NCBI GenBank assembly: GCA_021796215.1
Contig: JAJYOK010000002.1
Span: forward strand, 1 to 64,000
Source of the DNA: Bacteroidota bacterium
GTDB lineage: Bacteria; Bacteroidota; Ignavibacteria; UBA10030; UBA8401
DNA: 64,000 bases
Direction of reading: 5' to 3'
Shown here one piece after another: positions 32,936-42,859 of this stretch (the stretch's first letter is position 1; each line of letters opens with the position of its first letter). Position numbers and translations under genes: made by a program. Below the pieces are notes generated by a model. The model searched no databases and was not told the DNA's origin. It saw only the letters and a list, made by a program, of their open reading frames with translations.

Positions 32936-34941
32936 GGTGTATGTTGTAAACGGCGCATCGCCGCTTTTAACAAAATCTCAAAGTCCAAAATAAGGGACTG
33001 GTTCCTTGCATAGTACAACAAATATTGTTCTCTCTCTTCCTTGCTCAAACGCTTGTCTGAATGAATTTGAACAATTCCTGTAATCCCGGACTTCCCGAGA
33101 AATATTCCGTTCTTCTGCAACAATGCGTCGTGACCGTTCGAGATGCCAATGGGCTGGCCTACAAGACTCAACTTACCGCGAACAACATGCGGCAACAAAC
33201 GAATCACAGAAGAAAATGAGGAATGGGTAACGACAGCACGCTTCAAATATACAAAAGGAGCACAGCAAATCAAAAGAATCAGCGCAATAATCAAGTCCGC
33301 AGCACGTTTAGCGGCGCGATGGGAAAATTTGTTGATGTTGTACTCGATATCAATAAAAGGGATTTCATCAAGCTGATCAACATTCGCTTTTCCGATGATT
33401 ACTTCCAGCGATTTCGGCACAAGACGAAAGTTTACCATTTTGTTTCGGCTCTTGCCAATAACGGATAGAATAGTTGAATATGGCATTGCATCGGTAGAAA
33501 AAATCACTTCGCTGATCTTATGATCGTGAATGATTTTCCCGATATTTTCAACACTCCCGACGATTTCTACGCCGGAAATTTTCTTCCCAAGACGACGCCT
33601 GTCGTTATCAATGAAACCAACCACCGTGTAACCATCGCCGGGGTGGCTGTTAATTTTTTTCAACAGCTCTTGTCCTGATTGATCGGCACCGACAATGAGC
33701 GTACGTTTTCCAAAAAGAGTTTTTCGTGAAAGCTTCCCTCCAATGCCAAGGAAGCGGAGAGCAATTCTCCATCCCGGAATCATAACAACGCTTATCACGC
33801 CGGAAAGAATAACCACAATTCTACTGAAAGCAAATTCCAAAAAAAACGCCGTGATTGCCGAAATAATAACGAACGCCGTCAACACAGCTGCGAATGAGCG
33901 GGAGACGGAAAACCGCCTGTACGAATACACCCCGGAAAAATAAAGCGACACAACGACGACAAATGCCGGAATGATAAAGACCCACGGATAACCATATTCG
34001 GGAAATGAATGTAGACGTCCGGTACGGTAAATCGCTGCCGCAAGAATCGCCGCATCCACAAGAATAAAATCTACAAGGGCAACAAGCATTGGTTTGCTGA
34101 ATCGCACAAGAAAGGCAAGAAACGCGCGGGCAAGAATTCCGAATTCAATAATCAACTCAAACAATAACGACCCGCGATAATGCTTGCGAACGAACAACCG
34201 CATTGCCTGATAGAACAACCGAAGCTCGTCAATATCACTGCGCCGTGTGCTTTCCCCTTTGTAATGGATGATCTGCGTATCCGAAACATAAAAAACTTTC
34301 CATCCTGCTTGTTGAACGCGATAGCACCAATCAAGGTCCTCGCCGTACATAAAAAATGTTTCGTCAAGCCCGCCAATGCGTGCATAGACTTCTTTGCGCA
34401 CCATCATAAACGAGCCGCTGACGGCATCCACTTCATAATTCTCATCTGGATTTAAGTATGTAAGGTTATATTTCGCGAAAAGCCTTGAAGAAGGAAACAG
34501 CGATCCAAGTCCAAGCACTTTCGTCAGCGCCGTCCATGGAGTGGGAAAACTTCGACGGCATGCAAGCTGCAACGTTCCATCCGGATTTAAAATTTTGCAA
34601 CCCGTCATACCAACATCAGAGTTATTCTCAAAGAATTTTATCAGCGTGCGGAATGTCCCTTCCTGAACAACGGTGTCAGGGTTGATCAGCAAAAGATATT
34701 TCCCTCGCGCACGGGCGAGCGCTTGATTATTCGCTTTAGCATAACCGGCATTGGAAGAATTTTCAATAAGGTGAACGCGTGGAAACGATTGACGAACCAT
34801 TTCGCTGCTGCCGTCATCCGATGCATTGTCAACAACAAACACTTCTCCCTTCATTCCCTTCAACGCTTTGAAGATAGACACCAGCGCGCTGTGAAGGAAA
34901 TCTCTTACATTGTAGTTAACAATGATAACTGAAATATCCAT
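32932..34941 (-). CDS. Fusion of a GT2 glycosyltransferase with a degenerate polyprenyl-phosphate sugar-transferase
   Basis: This 669-residue protein joins two enzymes. Residues 1-270 are a rhamnosyl-type GT2: [61 protein letters not shown]. Residues about 275-390 hold four or five hydrophobic helices, then comes the nucleotide-binding-like domain of WbaP/WcaJ enzymes ([32 protein letters not shown]). The C-terminus resembles the bacterial sugar transferase domain ([42 protein letters not shown]). The central catalytic part around KFRSM and LDELPQ is missing and VGPRP is VGQPI, so this half is probably inactive as a transferase. It overlaps the accA start. Confidence 0.85.
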   Translation of the reverse strand: MDISVIIVNYNVRDFLHSALVSIFKALKGMKGEVFVVDNASDDGSSEMVRQSFPRVHLIENSSNAGYAKANNQALARARGKYLLLINPDTVVQEGTFRTLIKFFENNSDVGMTGCKILNPDGTLQLACRRSFPTPWTALTKVLGLGSLFPSSRLFAKYNLTYLNPDENYEVDAVSGSFMMVRKEVYARIGGLDETFFMYGEDLDWCYRVQQAGWKVFYVSDTQIIHYKGESTRRSDIDELRLFYQAMRLFVRKHYRGSLLFELIIEFGILARAFLAFLVRFSKPMLVALVDFILVDAAILAAAIYRTGRLHSFPEYGYPWVFIIPAFVVVVSLYFSGVYSYRRFSVSRSFAAVLTAFVIISAITAFFLEFAFSRIVVILSGVISVVMIPGWRIALRFLGIGGKLSRKTLFGKRTLIVGADQSGQELLKKINSHPGDGYTVVGFIDNDRRRLGKKISGVEIVGSVENIGKIIHDHKISEVIFSTDAMPYSTILSVIGKSRNKMVNFRLVPKSLEVIIGKANVDQLDEIPFIDIEYNINKFSHRAAKRAADLIIALILLICCAPFVYLKRAVVTHSSFSSVIRLLPHVVRGKLSLVGQPIGISNGHDALLQKNGIFLGKSGITGIVQIHSDKRLSKEEREQYLLYYARNQSLILDFEILLKAAMRRLQHTP

Positions 34942-34949
34942 TGGAAATT

Positions 34950-35666
34950 TCAGAGAGTGCCGATGATGCTGAGGAATTTCAATTTCCAGACCATAAATAC
35001 CGCTTCATAGACGATGTTCTTCGACATTTTCGATTCGCCCCGATCGCGGTCAACAAAAATTATCGGGATTTCGCAAAGACGAAATCCTTTCTTCCACGCT
35101 TTGAAACTCATTTCAATCTGGAAGGCGTAACCATTCGATTTGATTTTAGAAAGATCAATACTTTCCAACACTTTTCTGCGATAGCATTTAAAGCCGCCCG
35201 TCGCATCTTTCAATGGAAGGCCGGTAATAATCCGTGTATAAAGATTTGCAAAATAACTTAGCAGCAACCGACGAAATGGCCAGTACACAACACTGACGCC
35301 GCGGGAATACCGTGAACCAACCACCAAATCATAATCCTGAATTTTCACCAAAAAATTTGGAATCTCTTTCGGATTGTGTGAAAAGTCCGCATCCATCTCA
35401 AAAACATAATCGAAACCATTGGCGAGTGCATATTTAAAGCCGGCAACATACGCCGTTCCTAATCCCATTTTTCCTGAGCGTTCAAGCAAATGAACACGGG
35501 GATTATCCTTCTGGATTTCTTTGACAATTGCTGCCGTTCCGTCCGGAGAATTGTCGTCAATAATCAAAATTTCAATATCAGAAAGCATCTGCATTACTTT
35601 CGCAATAAGCTTTTTGATATTTGGAGATTCGTTGTACGTCGGCGTAATGACGAGAGCTTTAGGCAT
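34950..35666 (-). CDS. Polyprenol-phosphate mannosyltransferase-like GT2 (DPM1 family)
   Basis: This 238-residue GT2 enzyme is of the dolichyl-phosphate-mannose synthase type, loading a hexose onto undecaprenyl phosphate. Motifs are ALVITPTYNESPNIKKLI, ILIIDDNSPDGTAAIV, FEMDADFSHNPKEIP (DxD), DLVVGSRYSRGV, DATGGFKCYRRKVLES and the C-terminal FVDRDRGESKMS. No C-terminal membrane helices follow, as in the short DPM1 forms. It lies between an aminotransferase (3 bases) and the GT2 fusion gene (8 bases). Confidence 0.9.
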   Translation of the reverse strand: MPKALVITPTYNESPNIKKLIAKVMQMLSDIEILIIDDNSPDGTAAIVKEIQKDNPRVHLLERSGKMGLGTAYVAGFKYALANGFDYVFEMDADFSHNPKEIPNFLVKIQDYDLVVGSRYSRGVSVVYWPFRRLLLSYFANLYTRIITGLPLKDATGGFKCYRRKVLESIDLSKIKSNGYAFQIEMSFKAWKKGFRLCEIPIIFVDRDRGESKMSKNIVYEAVFMVWKLKFLSIIGTL

Positions 35667-35669
35667 ACG

Positions 35670-36785
35670 TTATGATTGTTGGCAGAAACGTGTAACCGCT
35701 TCGGCAATGAATCTGATTTGTTCGTCGTTCAGTTCCGGATGCATTGGAAGAGAAATAATCTCTTTCGCTATTTGTTCGGCAACAGGAAAGGACTTGTTTT
35801 TTTCAACAAAGCCTGGAATTTTCCGGAGTGCTTCCTGTTGATGCAATGGAATCGGATAATGGATTGCACTTGGAATTCCCTTTGTCCGAAGATGTTCTTG
35901 TAATGCATCTCTTTTATGAACTCGAATTGAGTATTGATGATAAATATGTGAACGCTCAGACGCAATAAAAGGTTTTATGACATTTTCAGTTGTGAGCAGT
36001 TTGTTGTACATTGCCGCATTGCGCTGCCGCGCTGCATTCCAGTGATCAAGATATTTTAACTTCACGTTGAGAATTGCCGCCTGTATTGTATCCAGCCGGC
36101 TGTTGACGCCGAGCAGCTCATGTTTGTAGCGAACGCGCGATCCATGTTGCGCAATCATGCGTGCTTTTGATGCGAGCGTATCGTTATTTGTCATGATCAT
36201 ACCGGCATCGCCATACGCGCCTAAATTTTTGCTCGGGAAAAAGCTTGTGCAGGAAAAATCGCCAAAACTTCCGGCTTTCTTTCCATAATACAAAGAACCT
36301 AGCGCTTGCGCATTATCTTCAATAACAAACAAATGATGACGGCGAGCGATTTCAAGAATTTCATTAAGATCCGCGGGCTGACCGTACAAATGCACCGGCA
36401 TGATTGCTTTTGTCCTGGAGGTTATCGCCGACTCAATCAACTCCACTTTAATATTGTATGTTTTTTCGTCTATGTCAACAAAAACAGGAATGATACCGAG
36501 CAATGCTACAGCCTCTGCAGTAGCAAAAAATGTGAACGGCGTTGTGATAATTTCATCGCCGGGTTTTAATCCGAGCGCCATTACTGCAATTTGCAACGCA
36601 TCGGTACCTGAGGCACAACCAATGGCATGCTTTACTCCGATATAATGAGCAGCCGCAGACTCAAATTCGCCGACTTCCTTTCCTAAAATAAATTGCCCTG
36701 ATTCCAGAATTTTTGCAACCGCTGAATCAATTTCCGGTTTCAGTTTCTTGTACTGCGTTACTAGATCCACCATTTGAATCGTCAT
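35670..36785 (-). CDS. DegT/DnrJ/EryC1/StrS sugar aminotransferase
   Basis: This 371-residue PLP enzyme should aminate a nucleotide-linked keto-sugar. Landmarks are KILESGQFILGKEVGEFE, CASGTDALQIAVMAL, PTTFxATAEA-type loop (TTPFTFFATAEAVALLG), MPVHLYGQPADLNEI, VIEDNAQALGS and the PLP-lysine segment SFFPSKNLGAYGDAG. GVNSRLDTIQAAIL completes the signature. The pattern is closest to VioA/DesV/FdtB-like enzymes. It is 25 bases downstream of the initiating sugar transferase. A second, distinct DegT enzyme lies at 46478-47638. Confidence 0.92.
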   Translation of the reverse strand: MTIQMVDLVTQYKKLKPEIDSAVAKILESGQFILGKEVGEFESAAAHYIGVKHAIGCASGTDALQIAVMALGLKPGDEIITTPFTFFATAEAVALLGIIPVFVDIDEKTYNIKVELIESAITSRTKAIMPVHLYGQPADLNEILEIARRHHLFVIEDNAQALGSLYYGKKAGSFGDFSCTSFFPSKNLGAYGDAGMIMTNNDTLASKARMIAQHGSRVRYKHELLGVNSRLDTIQAAILNVKLKYLDHWNAARQRNAAMYNKLLTTENVIKPFIASERSHIYHQYSIRVHKRDALQEHLRTKGIPSAIHYPIPLHQQEALRKIPGFVEKNKSFPVAEQIAKEIISLPMHPELNDEQIRFIAEAVTRFCQQS

Positions 36786-36810
36786 ACGAAAAGTTTCCTT
36801 ACCAAGAAGA

Positions 36811-38208
36811 TCAATGACCTTTTCCTGCCAACATTACATAAAATGTGTAAAGGAGAATTTTCATGTCCATGCGGAGGGACATATTCTCAATGTAAAATAA
36901 ATCGTACCTCACTTTTGAACGCACGTCATCAATTGAACGGTCATATCCTTGCTTCACTTGTGCCCAGCCGGTGATTCCGGGGCGCACTTTCAATCGCCGG
37001 TGATATAATGGAATTTCTTTTGAAAGTTTCTCAACAAAAAAAGGACGTTCAGGGCGCGGTCCAACTAAACTCATTTCGCCGCGAAGCACGTTGATGAATT
37101 GCGGGATTTCGTCGAGGCGTGTGTTCCGAAGAAATCTGCCAACACGAGTGACGCGCGAATCATTGACCGGCGCCCACACAGGACCTGTTTTCTTTTCTGC
37201 ATCGGCATGCATAGAGCGGAACTTGTGCATTTTGAAAATCTTTTCATCTTTGCCTACACGCTCCTGACTATAGACAACTGGTCCTTTTGAATCGAGCTTA
37301 ATCGCAACGGCAATGATAAACCATAATGGAGTTGAAACAGCAAGGACAACAAGTGAAGCAAAAATATCCATCAACCGCTTCGCACTTTCTTCCCACGGTT
37401 GCATAATCTGCGGCATAATTTCTATGAGCGGAAAGCCATAAAGCTGATTTGTCCGCGCCTGCCCGCTGATAATGTCGTACATATCCGGCATAATCTTCAT
37501 ACTGACGTCGTGGCCATTACAGCAGCTTATCACTTCAAGTAACTTGTTATGATCGTCCGACTCAAGGGCAATAAGTACATCTTTAATCTGACGTGAAGCA
37601 ATAAGCGACGGAAGATTTTCCACTCCCCCTAATATAGAGATACCTTTGTGCGCTGTCCCCGCTTTTTTCTTATCAACTTTCACAAAGCCAACTATTTTAT
37701 ATCCGAGTGCGGGGTGCTGCTGAACCAGATCAAAAAGGTCACGGCCTTTTTTATTCCATCCAACAATGACTGTATTGCGTCTTCCAATACCTGATTCGAG
37801 AAGACGGCGGCGCACAGTGCGGTATAATACGCGTCCAGAGCCGACCGCAAGAAGCATGATTCCCCAGTAAATAAGAATAACAAGCCGGGAACTGATTTCC
37901 GTCTGTACATTTGTATCATTGAGAAAAATAACAAAGAAAAGAAATAAGCAGCCAACACTCACAGCCTTAAGAATGGTAAGAAACTCATCGGTTCTTGACG
38001 CGGCGTGCCACGAGCGGTACAAACCGTAAAATGAAAAGATGATCAACCAATAAAAGGCGATGACTAATAAAGGAAGAAAGAAATCCGGTTTGATAGCATA
38101 AGGAATCCAATGGCTTTCAATGCGAACAAAATAATAGATTGCCCATGCTAACGATACACTTACAAAATCAAGAGCCAATAGCCGTATGAGTTCTTTTTTT
38201 GCAATCAA
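36811..38208 (-). CDS. Undecaprenyl-phosphate sugar phosphotransferase (initiating, WbaP/WcaJ type)
   Basis: This 465-residue enzyme links the first sugar phosphate to undecaprenyl phosphate. The N-terminal third has four to five membrane helices, followed by a nucleotide-binding-like domain (TVIVGWNKKGRDLFDLVQ, LLALESDD region). The catalytic domain has KRLMDIFASLVVLAVSTPLW, VVYSQERVGKDEKIF, MHKFRSMHADAE, FLRNTRLDEIPQFINVLRG and MSLVGPRPERPFFVE, with RPGITGWAQVKQGY near the end. All catalytic motifs are intact, unlike the fusion protein at 32932-34941, so this is likely the starter enzyme of the locus. Confidence 0.94.
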   Translation of the reverse strand: MIAKKELIRLLALDFVSVSLAWAIYYFVRIESHWIPYAIKPDFFLPLLVIAFYWLIIFSFYGLYRSWHAASRTDEFLTILKAVSVGCLFLFFVIFLNDTNVQTEISSRLVILIYWGIMLLAVGSGRVLYRTVRRRLLESGIGRRNTVIVGWNKKGRDLFDLVQQHPALGYKIVGFVKVDKKKAGTAHKGISILGGVENLPSLIASRQIKDVLIALESDDHNKLLEVISCCNGHDVSMKIMPDMYDIISGQARTNQLYGFPLIEIMPQIMQPWEESAKRLMDIFASLVVLAVSTPLWFIIAVAIKLDSKGPVVYSQERVGKDEKIFKMHKFRSMHADAEKKTGPVWAPVNDSRVTRVGRFLRNTRLDEIPQFINVLRGEMSLVGPRPERPFFVEKLSKEIPLYHRRLKVRPGITGWAQVKQGYDRSIDDVRSKVRYDLFYIENMSLRMDMKILLYTFYVMLAGKGH

Positions 38209-38251
38209 AATTTTACCATGTGAAATAATCGTACCAATATAGCAAAAGCAA

Positions 38252-39472
38252 TCATTCTATAACAAATCGGCTCATCAATGAATAATATTTTTCCAGTACC
38301 TGTGAGTATTGGTAGCTTTTAGATACTGCAGATTCGGCTCGGGCAGAAAATATATTAAGATCAGCTCGTTTTCGAATCGCAAGTATCGCTTTTACCAATG
38401 CTTCAATATCGCCTTGCGGAACTACCCAGCCGACTTGCTTTTCATTAATCACCATACCCAGTTCTGAAAGAGGGTCAGTCAAAGCAATAATTGGTTTCCC
38501 TGCAGCAAAAATATTATACATTCTACTCGGCACGGAAACACCTTTCATACCTTTCACAAACGAAATCATTGCCACATCACATGCATTTAGTGTGGTTAAT
38601 AAATTTTCTCTCGGCTGTGGAGGTAATATTGTTATATTTCGTAAATGACTTGTCCTTACTGAAGTCTCCAACCACTGACGTTTCGCACCATCTCCAATAA
38701 AAAGAAAATGGATATCCTCATATCCAAGAAGCTGTTGTGCCGCCGCAACAATGGATTTAATATCGTGAGTACGCCCTATGTTCCCTGAATACTGAAAAAC
38801 AAATTTATCTATTAAATGTAGTTGCTGTAGAAGTGGATTCTCCAACCGCGGCATTGGGACAATGGATTCTACATCCGCCCAATGAGGGATATACTCTACT
38901 TCCGGATGTCGGTCACGAAGGTGGCTCTTGACAAGCAAACACATATCTCGCCCGATAACGATAATATGATTGACACTTTCGTATAGCCGCCGATTGAGCG
39001 ACCGCAGAAAACGTGATAGAAAAGATTGTTCGCGTATCATACCAGACGCAATCAAGACATCGGGATAAACATCATGAATCAACAAGACGCTTTTTGCGCC
39101 ATGCAACCAGCACACAATTCGCGTAATAAATGGAAGCGATGGAGGATTAGTCACAACCAGTACAACATCGCCACGAGCAATCTTCAGTAATGATTTCCAA
39201 AAGATTGATAATGACACACTAAGCAATCGAAGGATACGAAAGAAAAGCACATTCTTGTTAAAGGTAGGGGCAAAACAGCGATAAATAACAACTCCGTTAT
39301 ACACATCAGTATATGGAATATTCCGAATTGTTGAATTCTCCATCGGGTAACTGCAGATGGCATGAACCGAAAACATCTTTGCCAATCCTTCTGCAATCTT
39401 CGTCAAATAGTACCCTGTTGCAGTATCTTCGGGATAATAAAACTCAGAAATAATCCAGATCCGTTTCACCAT
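38252..39472 (-). CDS. Glycosyltransferase family 4 (WbuB-like)
   Basis: This GT4 enzyme of 406 residues starts at the ATG at 39472 (VKRIWIISEFYYPEDTATGY); the frame is open further but would overlap the upstream GT2 gene. N-terminal motifs include DVVLVVTNPPSLPFIT, and the C-terminal donor domain has FVFQYSGNIGRTHDIKSIV, FLFIGDGAKRQWLE and PSRMYNIFAAGKPIIALTDP. This arrangement matches WbuB-type fucosamine or N-acetyl-sugar transferases. It is part of the AT-rich central block. Confidence 0.88.
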   Translation of the reverse strand: MVKRIWIISEFYYPEDTATGYYLTKIAEGLAKMFSVHAICSYPMENSTIRNIPYTDVYNGVVIYRCFAPTFNKNVLFFRILRLLSVSLSIFWKSLLKIARGDVVLVVTNPPSLPFITRIVCWLHGAKSVLLIHDVYPDVLIASGMIREQSFLSRFLRSLNRRLYESVNHIIVIGRDMCLLVKSHLRDRHPEVEYIPHWADVESIVPMPRLENPLLQQLHLIDKFVFQYSGNIGRTHDIKSIVAAAQQLLGYEDIHFLFIGDGAKRQWLETSVRTSHLRNITILPPQPRENLLTTLNACDVAMISFVKGMKGVSVPSRMYNIFAAGKPIIALTDPLSELGMVINEKQVGWVVPQGDIEALVKAILAIRKRADLNIFSARAESAVSKSYQYSQVLEKYYSLMSRFVIE

Positions 39473-39476
39473 AATC

Positions 39477-40433
39477 CTACTTGCCATTAAAAGTTTTTTG
39501 AAGTATACCACTCTTACCAAGTGAACCGTCAACAAAACCCTTCCACAATGCTATAAACTGAACCTTTGTTCTTCGAGGCTCATCTATCGCATTCATGAGA
39601 ATCACAGCGGACTTAGCAATCGAATTAATCAGGGTAAATATCCACACATAAACGCGATAAAGAAACACATCCTCCCGAAAAACAAGAATACGATTTCTCG
39701 TATGATAATAAAGATAGAGCGGTGTGTATGAATGCCACCCTTTCCCTCCTCCACTTTTATGGTACGCAATTGCTTGAGGGATGTACGCCATTTCGTATTT
39801 CTTTAGAACCCTTTGTGAAAATTCCAAGTCTTCAAAATACATAAAATATTTTTCATCCAACAACCCAACCTTTCGAAATACTTCTGCCCGAACCAACATT
39901 AACACCCCACACACATAGTCAACTTTTTTTATCCTTTCCGTTTCGCTTTTTTTAATACGTATTCCCCCTTTATTTTGTCCTGTACAGAGAAACTTATTAA
40001 ATCTCCCTGCAGCCGAAAATATTTCGTTTGTTCCAGGGAAAAAAACCCGAGCATTAAGAACGCCGACATTAGAATTCTTTTCGGCATACTCAACCAAATG
40101 ATTTAAGAAATCCGGTTCGACAGTCGTGTCATTATTAATTATCAAAATATAATCGGCGTTATGGGCAAGAGCGTACTTAATGCCTGCATTATTACCTGCG
40201 GCATAACCGGCATTAGCAGCTCGCTTTAACAATGGAATATATGAGAACACTTTCTCAAATTTTTGAACACTCTCATCAACTGAACCGTTATCAACGATAA
40301 CAATTTTTAAATTAGGGAACTTGACTTCTTTAAGAGAGTTAAGACAACGGATTGTGTCTTCGCACCCGTTATAGTTTAATACTACGGCTGTCACTGACGG
40401 GCATTGATTTCTCTTATCCAAAGATGAATGCAA
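39477..40433 (-). CDS. Glycosyltransferase family 2 (rhamnosyltransferase-like)
   Basis: This 318-residue GT2 shows PSVTAVVLNYNGCEDTIRCL, IVIVDNGSVDESVQKFE, NAGYAAGNNAGIKYAL, ADYILIINNDTTVEPDFL, VCGVLMLVRAEVFRKVGLLD and YFEDLEFSQRVLKKYEMAYI. These are typical of dTDP-rhamnose transferases. The C-terminus has a weakly hydrophobic helix (VYVWIFTLINSIAKSAVILM). It precedes the WbuB-like gene by 4 bases. The acceptor and donor cannot be told from the sequence. Confidence 0.88.
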   Translation of the reverse strand: MHSSLDKRNQCPSVTAVVLNYNGCEDTIRCLNSLKEVKFPNLKIVIVDNGSVDESVQKFEKVFSYIPLLKRAANAGYAAGNNAGIKYALAHNADYILIINNDTTVEPDFLNHLVEYAEKNSNVGVLNARVFFPGTNEIFSAAGRFNKFLCTGQNKGGIRIKKSETERIKKVDYVCGVLMLVRAEVFRKVGLLDEKYFMYFEDLEFSQRVLKKYEMAYIPQAIAYHKSGGGKGWHSYTPLYLYYHTRNRILVFREDVFLYRVYVWIFTLINSIAKSAVILMNAIDEPRRTKVQFIALWKGFVDGSLGKSGILQKTFNGK

Positions 40434-40488
40434 CAGGCTTCCTTTTAATTTTTCTGTTATAAGAGAACATTATCCAAGATTATTAATC

Positions 40489-41706
40489 TCAAACAATCTT
40501 TCGATAAATACTATCATATTGTTGTACTGCTTTTTCGAAAGAAAAAACTTCTGAAGCAATCATTCGGCAGCGTGAGAAAACCTCATGATTCTTCTTCTCA
40601 TAAAAATAGATTATCCTTTTACTTGCATCGTCAAATGCTCGAGTTGAAAACTCTTCAACAAATATACCGATATCATGATTTGAAAGAACATTTTCTGTAT
40701 CTCCTATACCTCTTGTTAACAGAATCGGAATGCCAGCAGCCAAGTATTCCCCTACTTTTAACGGTGAAGAAACTTGATTTAGCAGCTCTTGCTTCCGAAA
40801 GATAATGCCAATATTACCTAAAGAAAGATATGTCGGCATCATTTCGGGTGGTATTGATAAAAAAAGAACATCGTCATTTCTTAATTTATCATAATTTATT
40901 TCACTTCGGATTTTTTCGGTCAACTCACTATAAGTAAGAACGAGAAAAAAAGCTTGCGGGCATAGGATTTTGAATCTAAGAAAAAACTCCATCATATATG
41001 AGGGAAGTTGCCAAGCATCCAGTGATCCAGCATATAATATTACAAACCGATTCTCTATATGTAATTGTTTTTTTAATTTTTTCTGGACCTCTTCTGGAAC
41101 TTCAAACCGTGAAACTTCCACACTATTAGGCACAACTCCAATATCTAAGAGTTTCTTGCTACTGCTTACATGTCCTAGCGATTCGATATATTTACGAAAG
41201 GCGCCAGAGACAACTATGAGATAGTCTGCATGAAAAATACAAAGACGTTCAAAAAATCTCATTACAACTGTAATAATTGAATTTTGCTTCCACCGTCCTT
41301 TAGAAATCATTTCATCAATCATTAATCCACGCATGTCAAATATTAGTCTGACATTTAACACAGCTCGCGTAAATAAGCTTACAATAGTAGGAACATATCC
41401 GCGTGCATGGATAATCTGAATAGAATATTTCTTAACGTAAAAAAAAGTAATAAAATGGCCGCATATCAATATTTGCGTAAGAACTCTTAAAATCGCTGAC
41501 GAAACAACCCAAACTGGCAGAAAGCTAATTTTCCCTTTATATTGATGCATTATGGATTTGCGCTTCTCGTCTCCAATTTCTCTTGATTCAAACGAAAGTA
41601 CATAGATTTTATGTCCTAATTCAGCAAGGGCAGCCAAATGAGGGAGACCTTGCGCTTGGAAAATAGGGTTTGTAATGCTCCCGTCGTTTACAAAAAGTAC
41701 TTTCAC
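40489..41706 (-). CDS. Glycosyltransferase family 4, unknown specificity
   Basis: This 405-residue protein has the GT4 two-domain layout. The N-terminal part (MKVLFVNDGSITNPIFQAQG, VLSFESREIGDEKRKSIMHQ, IIHARGYVPTIVSLF, IFDMRGLMIDEM) is the Glyco_trans_4_4 type. The C-terminal part has VILYAGSLDAWQLPSYMMEF and SPLKVGEYLAAGIPILLTRG with the donor-binding glutamate. The gene is low in G+C compared with the flanking housekeeping genes. It lies between two other transferases with gaps of 55 and 25 bases. Confidence 0.85.
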   Translation of the reverse strand: MKVLFVNDGSITNPIFQAQGLPHLAALAELGHKIYVLSFESREIGDEKRKSIMHQYKGKISFLPVWVVSSAILRVLTQILICGHFITFFYVKKYSIQIIHARGYVPTIVSLFTRAVLNVRLIFDMRGLMIDEMISKGRWKQNSIITVVMRFFERLCIFHADYLIVVSGAFRKYIESLGHVSSSKKLLDIGVVPNSVEVSRFEVPEEVQKKLKKQLHIENRFVILYAGSLDAWQLPSYMMEFFLRFKILCPQAFFLVLTYSELTEKIRSEINYDKLRNDDVLFLSIPPEMMPTYLSLGNIGIIFRKQELLNQVSSPLKVGEYLAAGIPILLTRGIGDTENVLSNHDIGIFVEEFSTRAFDDASKRIIYFYEKKNHEVFSRCRMIASEVFSFEKAVQQYDSIYRKIV

Positions 41707-41731
41707 TGCTTATTCACATTTACACTAATAA

Positions 41732-42859
41732 TCATAGACTTTCAAATAAATCCTCGAGTAAATTCATTTGCGTGTTTAGATTATATTCTAATTCAATGTG
41801 AGTGCGGCCCACTTTTCCATAACCTTCCCACAAATCAGGGTGCAAAATTAAATATTCGAGATGATCTGACAATTGATCTACATTCCGCTCTTCAGCCAGA
41901 AGGCCTGAACGCTCATGAAAAACCACTTCGGGTATATCAGCATGACGTGACGAAATGACAGGTAGTCCGGTCGCCAGCGCCTCAATAATAGTAACAGGTG
42001 CCCCACCTTCTGTATCACCATCAGCAGCAGTCACACTAGGGTACAATAGAATATGAGCATTAATAAGTTCTTGTATTATTTCTTGATGAGTTCGTGTGCC
42101 CAGAAATTCAACTGAACCCTCAATCTGCAATGCTTTAACCATTTGTTTCATTGCAATCAACAGCGGGCCGTCTCCAATTAAACGAAGTTGAAGCGTTGGA
42201 TGTTTTTTTTTTACCGCTGCAAACGCTTCTAGAGCATATTTATGGCCTTTCTTCTCTCTAAATGTTGCACAGTGTAAAATTCGAATCGAGTCATTCCCCA
42301 AAGGAAGCGTCCTCACGCAAAATGGATATTCGGCGATATCAATCCCTAAGTGAGCTACTTCAATTTTACTCTCAGGACAACCCAGGCTGATAAGGTTCTT
42401 TTTCATGTTGTTCCCCTCAACAAGCACAATGCTTGCACGATTAAAAACTCTTATATATGCTTTCCGCCAAAAAAAACTTTTCGGTTGAACGGTCACATCT
42501 ACACCGTAAAAGCGTACAACGAGCGGGACTTTTGGGAATGCTCTGAGGAGAGGTGCGGCAAACACCGCCTCCCATCCGAAATGAGCATAAAAAATGCCCA
42601 CATTAAAATCTCGTATTGGGTGTTTATAAAAATAATAATAATGCCGCCATGTATGCTTAACAGCAAACTGATGCAGTTTGCGTTGCAGTGGAGATAACTC
42701 ATTTAGTGAAATAATTTTAGGAAAAGGAAATTGCTCCAAATTTTGCGTTTGATGAGTAATGACAACATTATCAAATCTTTTAATATGGGTAAGCTGATCG
42801 TAAATCCAACTACCAGTATGAAAAAGATAAGGAGAAACGATGTGGCCAATGGTTTTCAT
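41732..42859 (-). CDS. Glycosyltransferase family 4 (WcaL-like)
   Basis: This 375-residue GT4 resembles colanic-acid WcaL and related amylovoran transferases: HIVSPYLFHTGSWIYDQLTH, IFYAHFGWEAVFAAPLLRAF, PLVVRFYGVDVTVQP, then ILHCATFREKKGHKYALEAF, LRLIGDGPLLIAMKQMV, EFLGTRTHQEIIQELINAHI and GAPVTIIEALATGLPVISSR. The ATG overlaps the stop of the Wzy-like gene (ATGA at 42856-42859). It probably adds a hexose to the repeat unit. Confidence 0.9.
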   Translation of the reverse strand: MKTIGHIVSPYLFHTGSWIYDQLTHIKRFDNVVITHQTQNLEQFPFPKIISLNELSPLQRKLHQFAVKHTWRHYYYFYKHPIRDFNVGIFYAHFGWEAVFAAPLLRAFPKVPLVVRFYGVDVTVQPKSFFWRKAYIRVFNRASIVLVEGNNMKKNLISLGCPESKIEVAHLGIDIAEYPFCVRTLPLGNDSIRILHCATFREKKGHKYALEAFAAVKKKHPTLQLRLIGDGPLLIAMKQMVKALQIEGSVEFLGTRTHQEIIQELINAHILLYPSVTAADGDTEGGAPVTIIEALATGLPVISSRHADIPEVVFHERSGLLAEERNVDQLSDHLEYLILHPDLWEGYGKVGRTHIELEYNLNTQMNLLEDLFESL

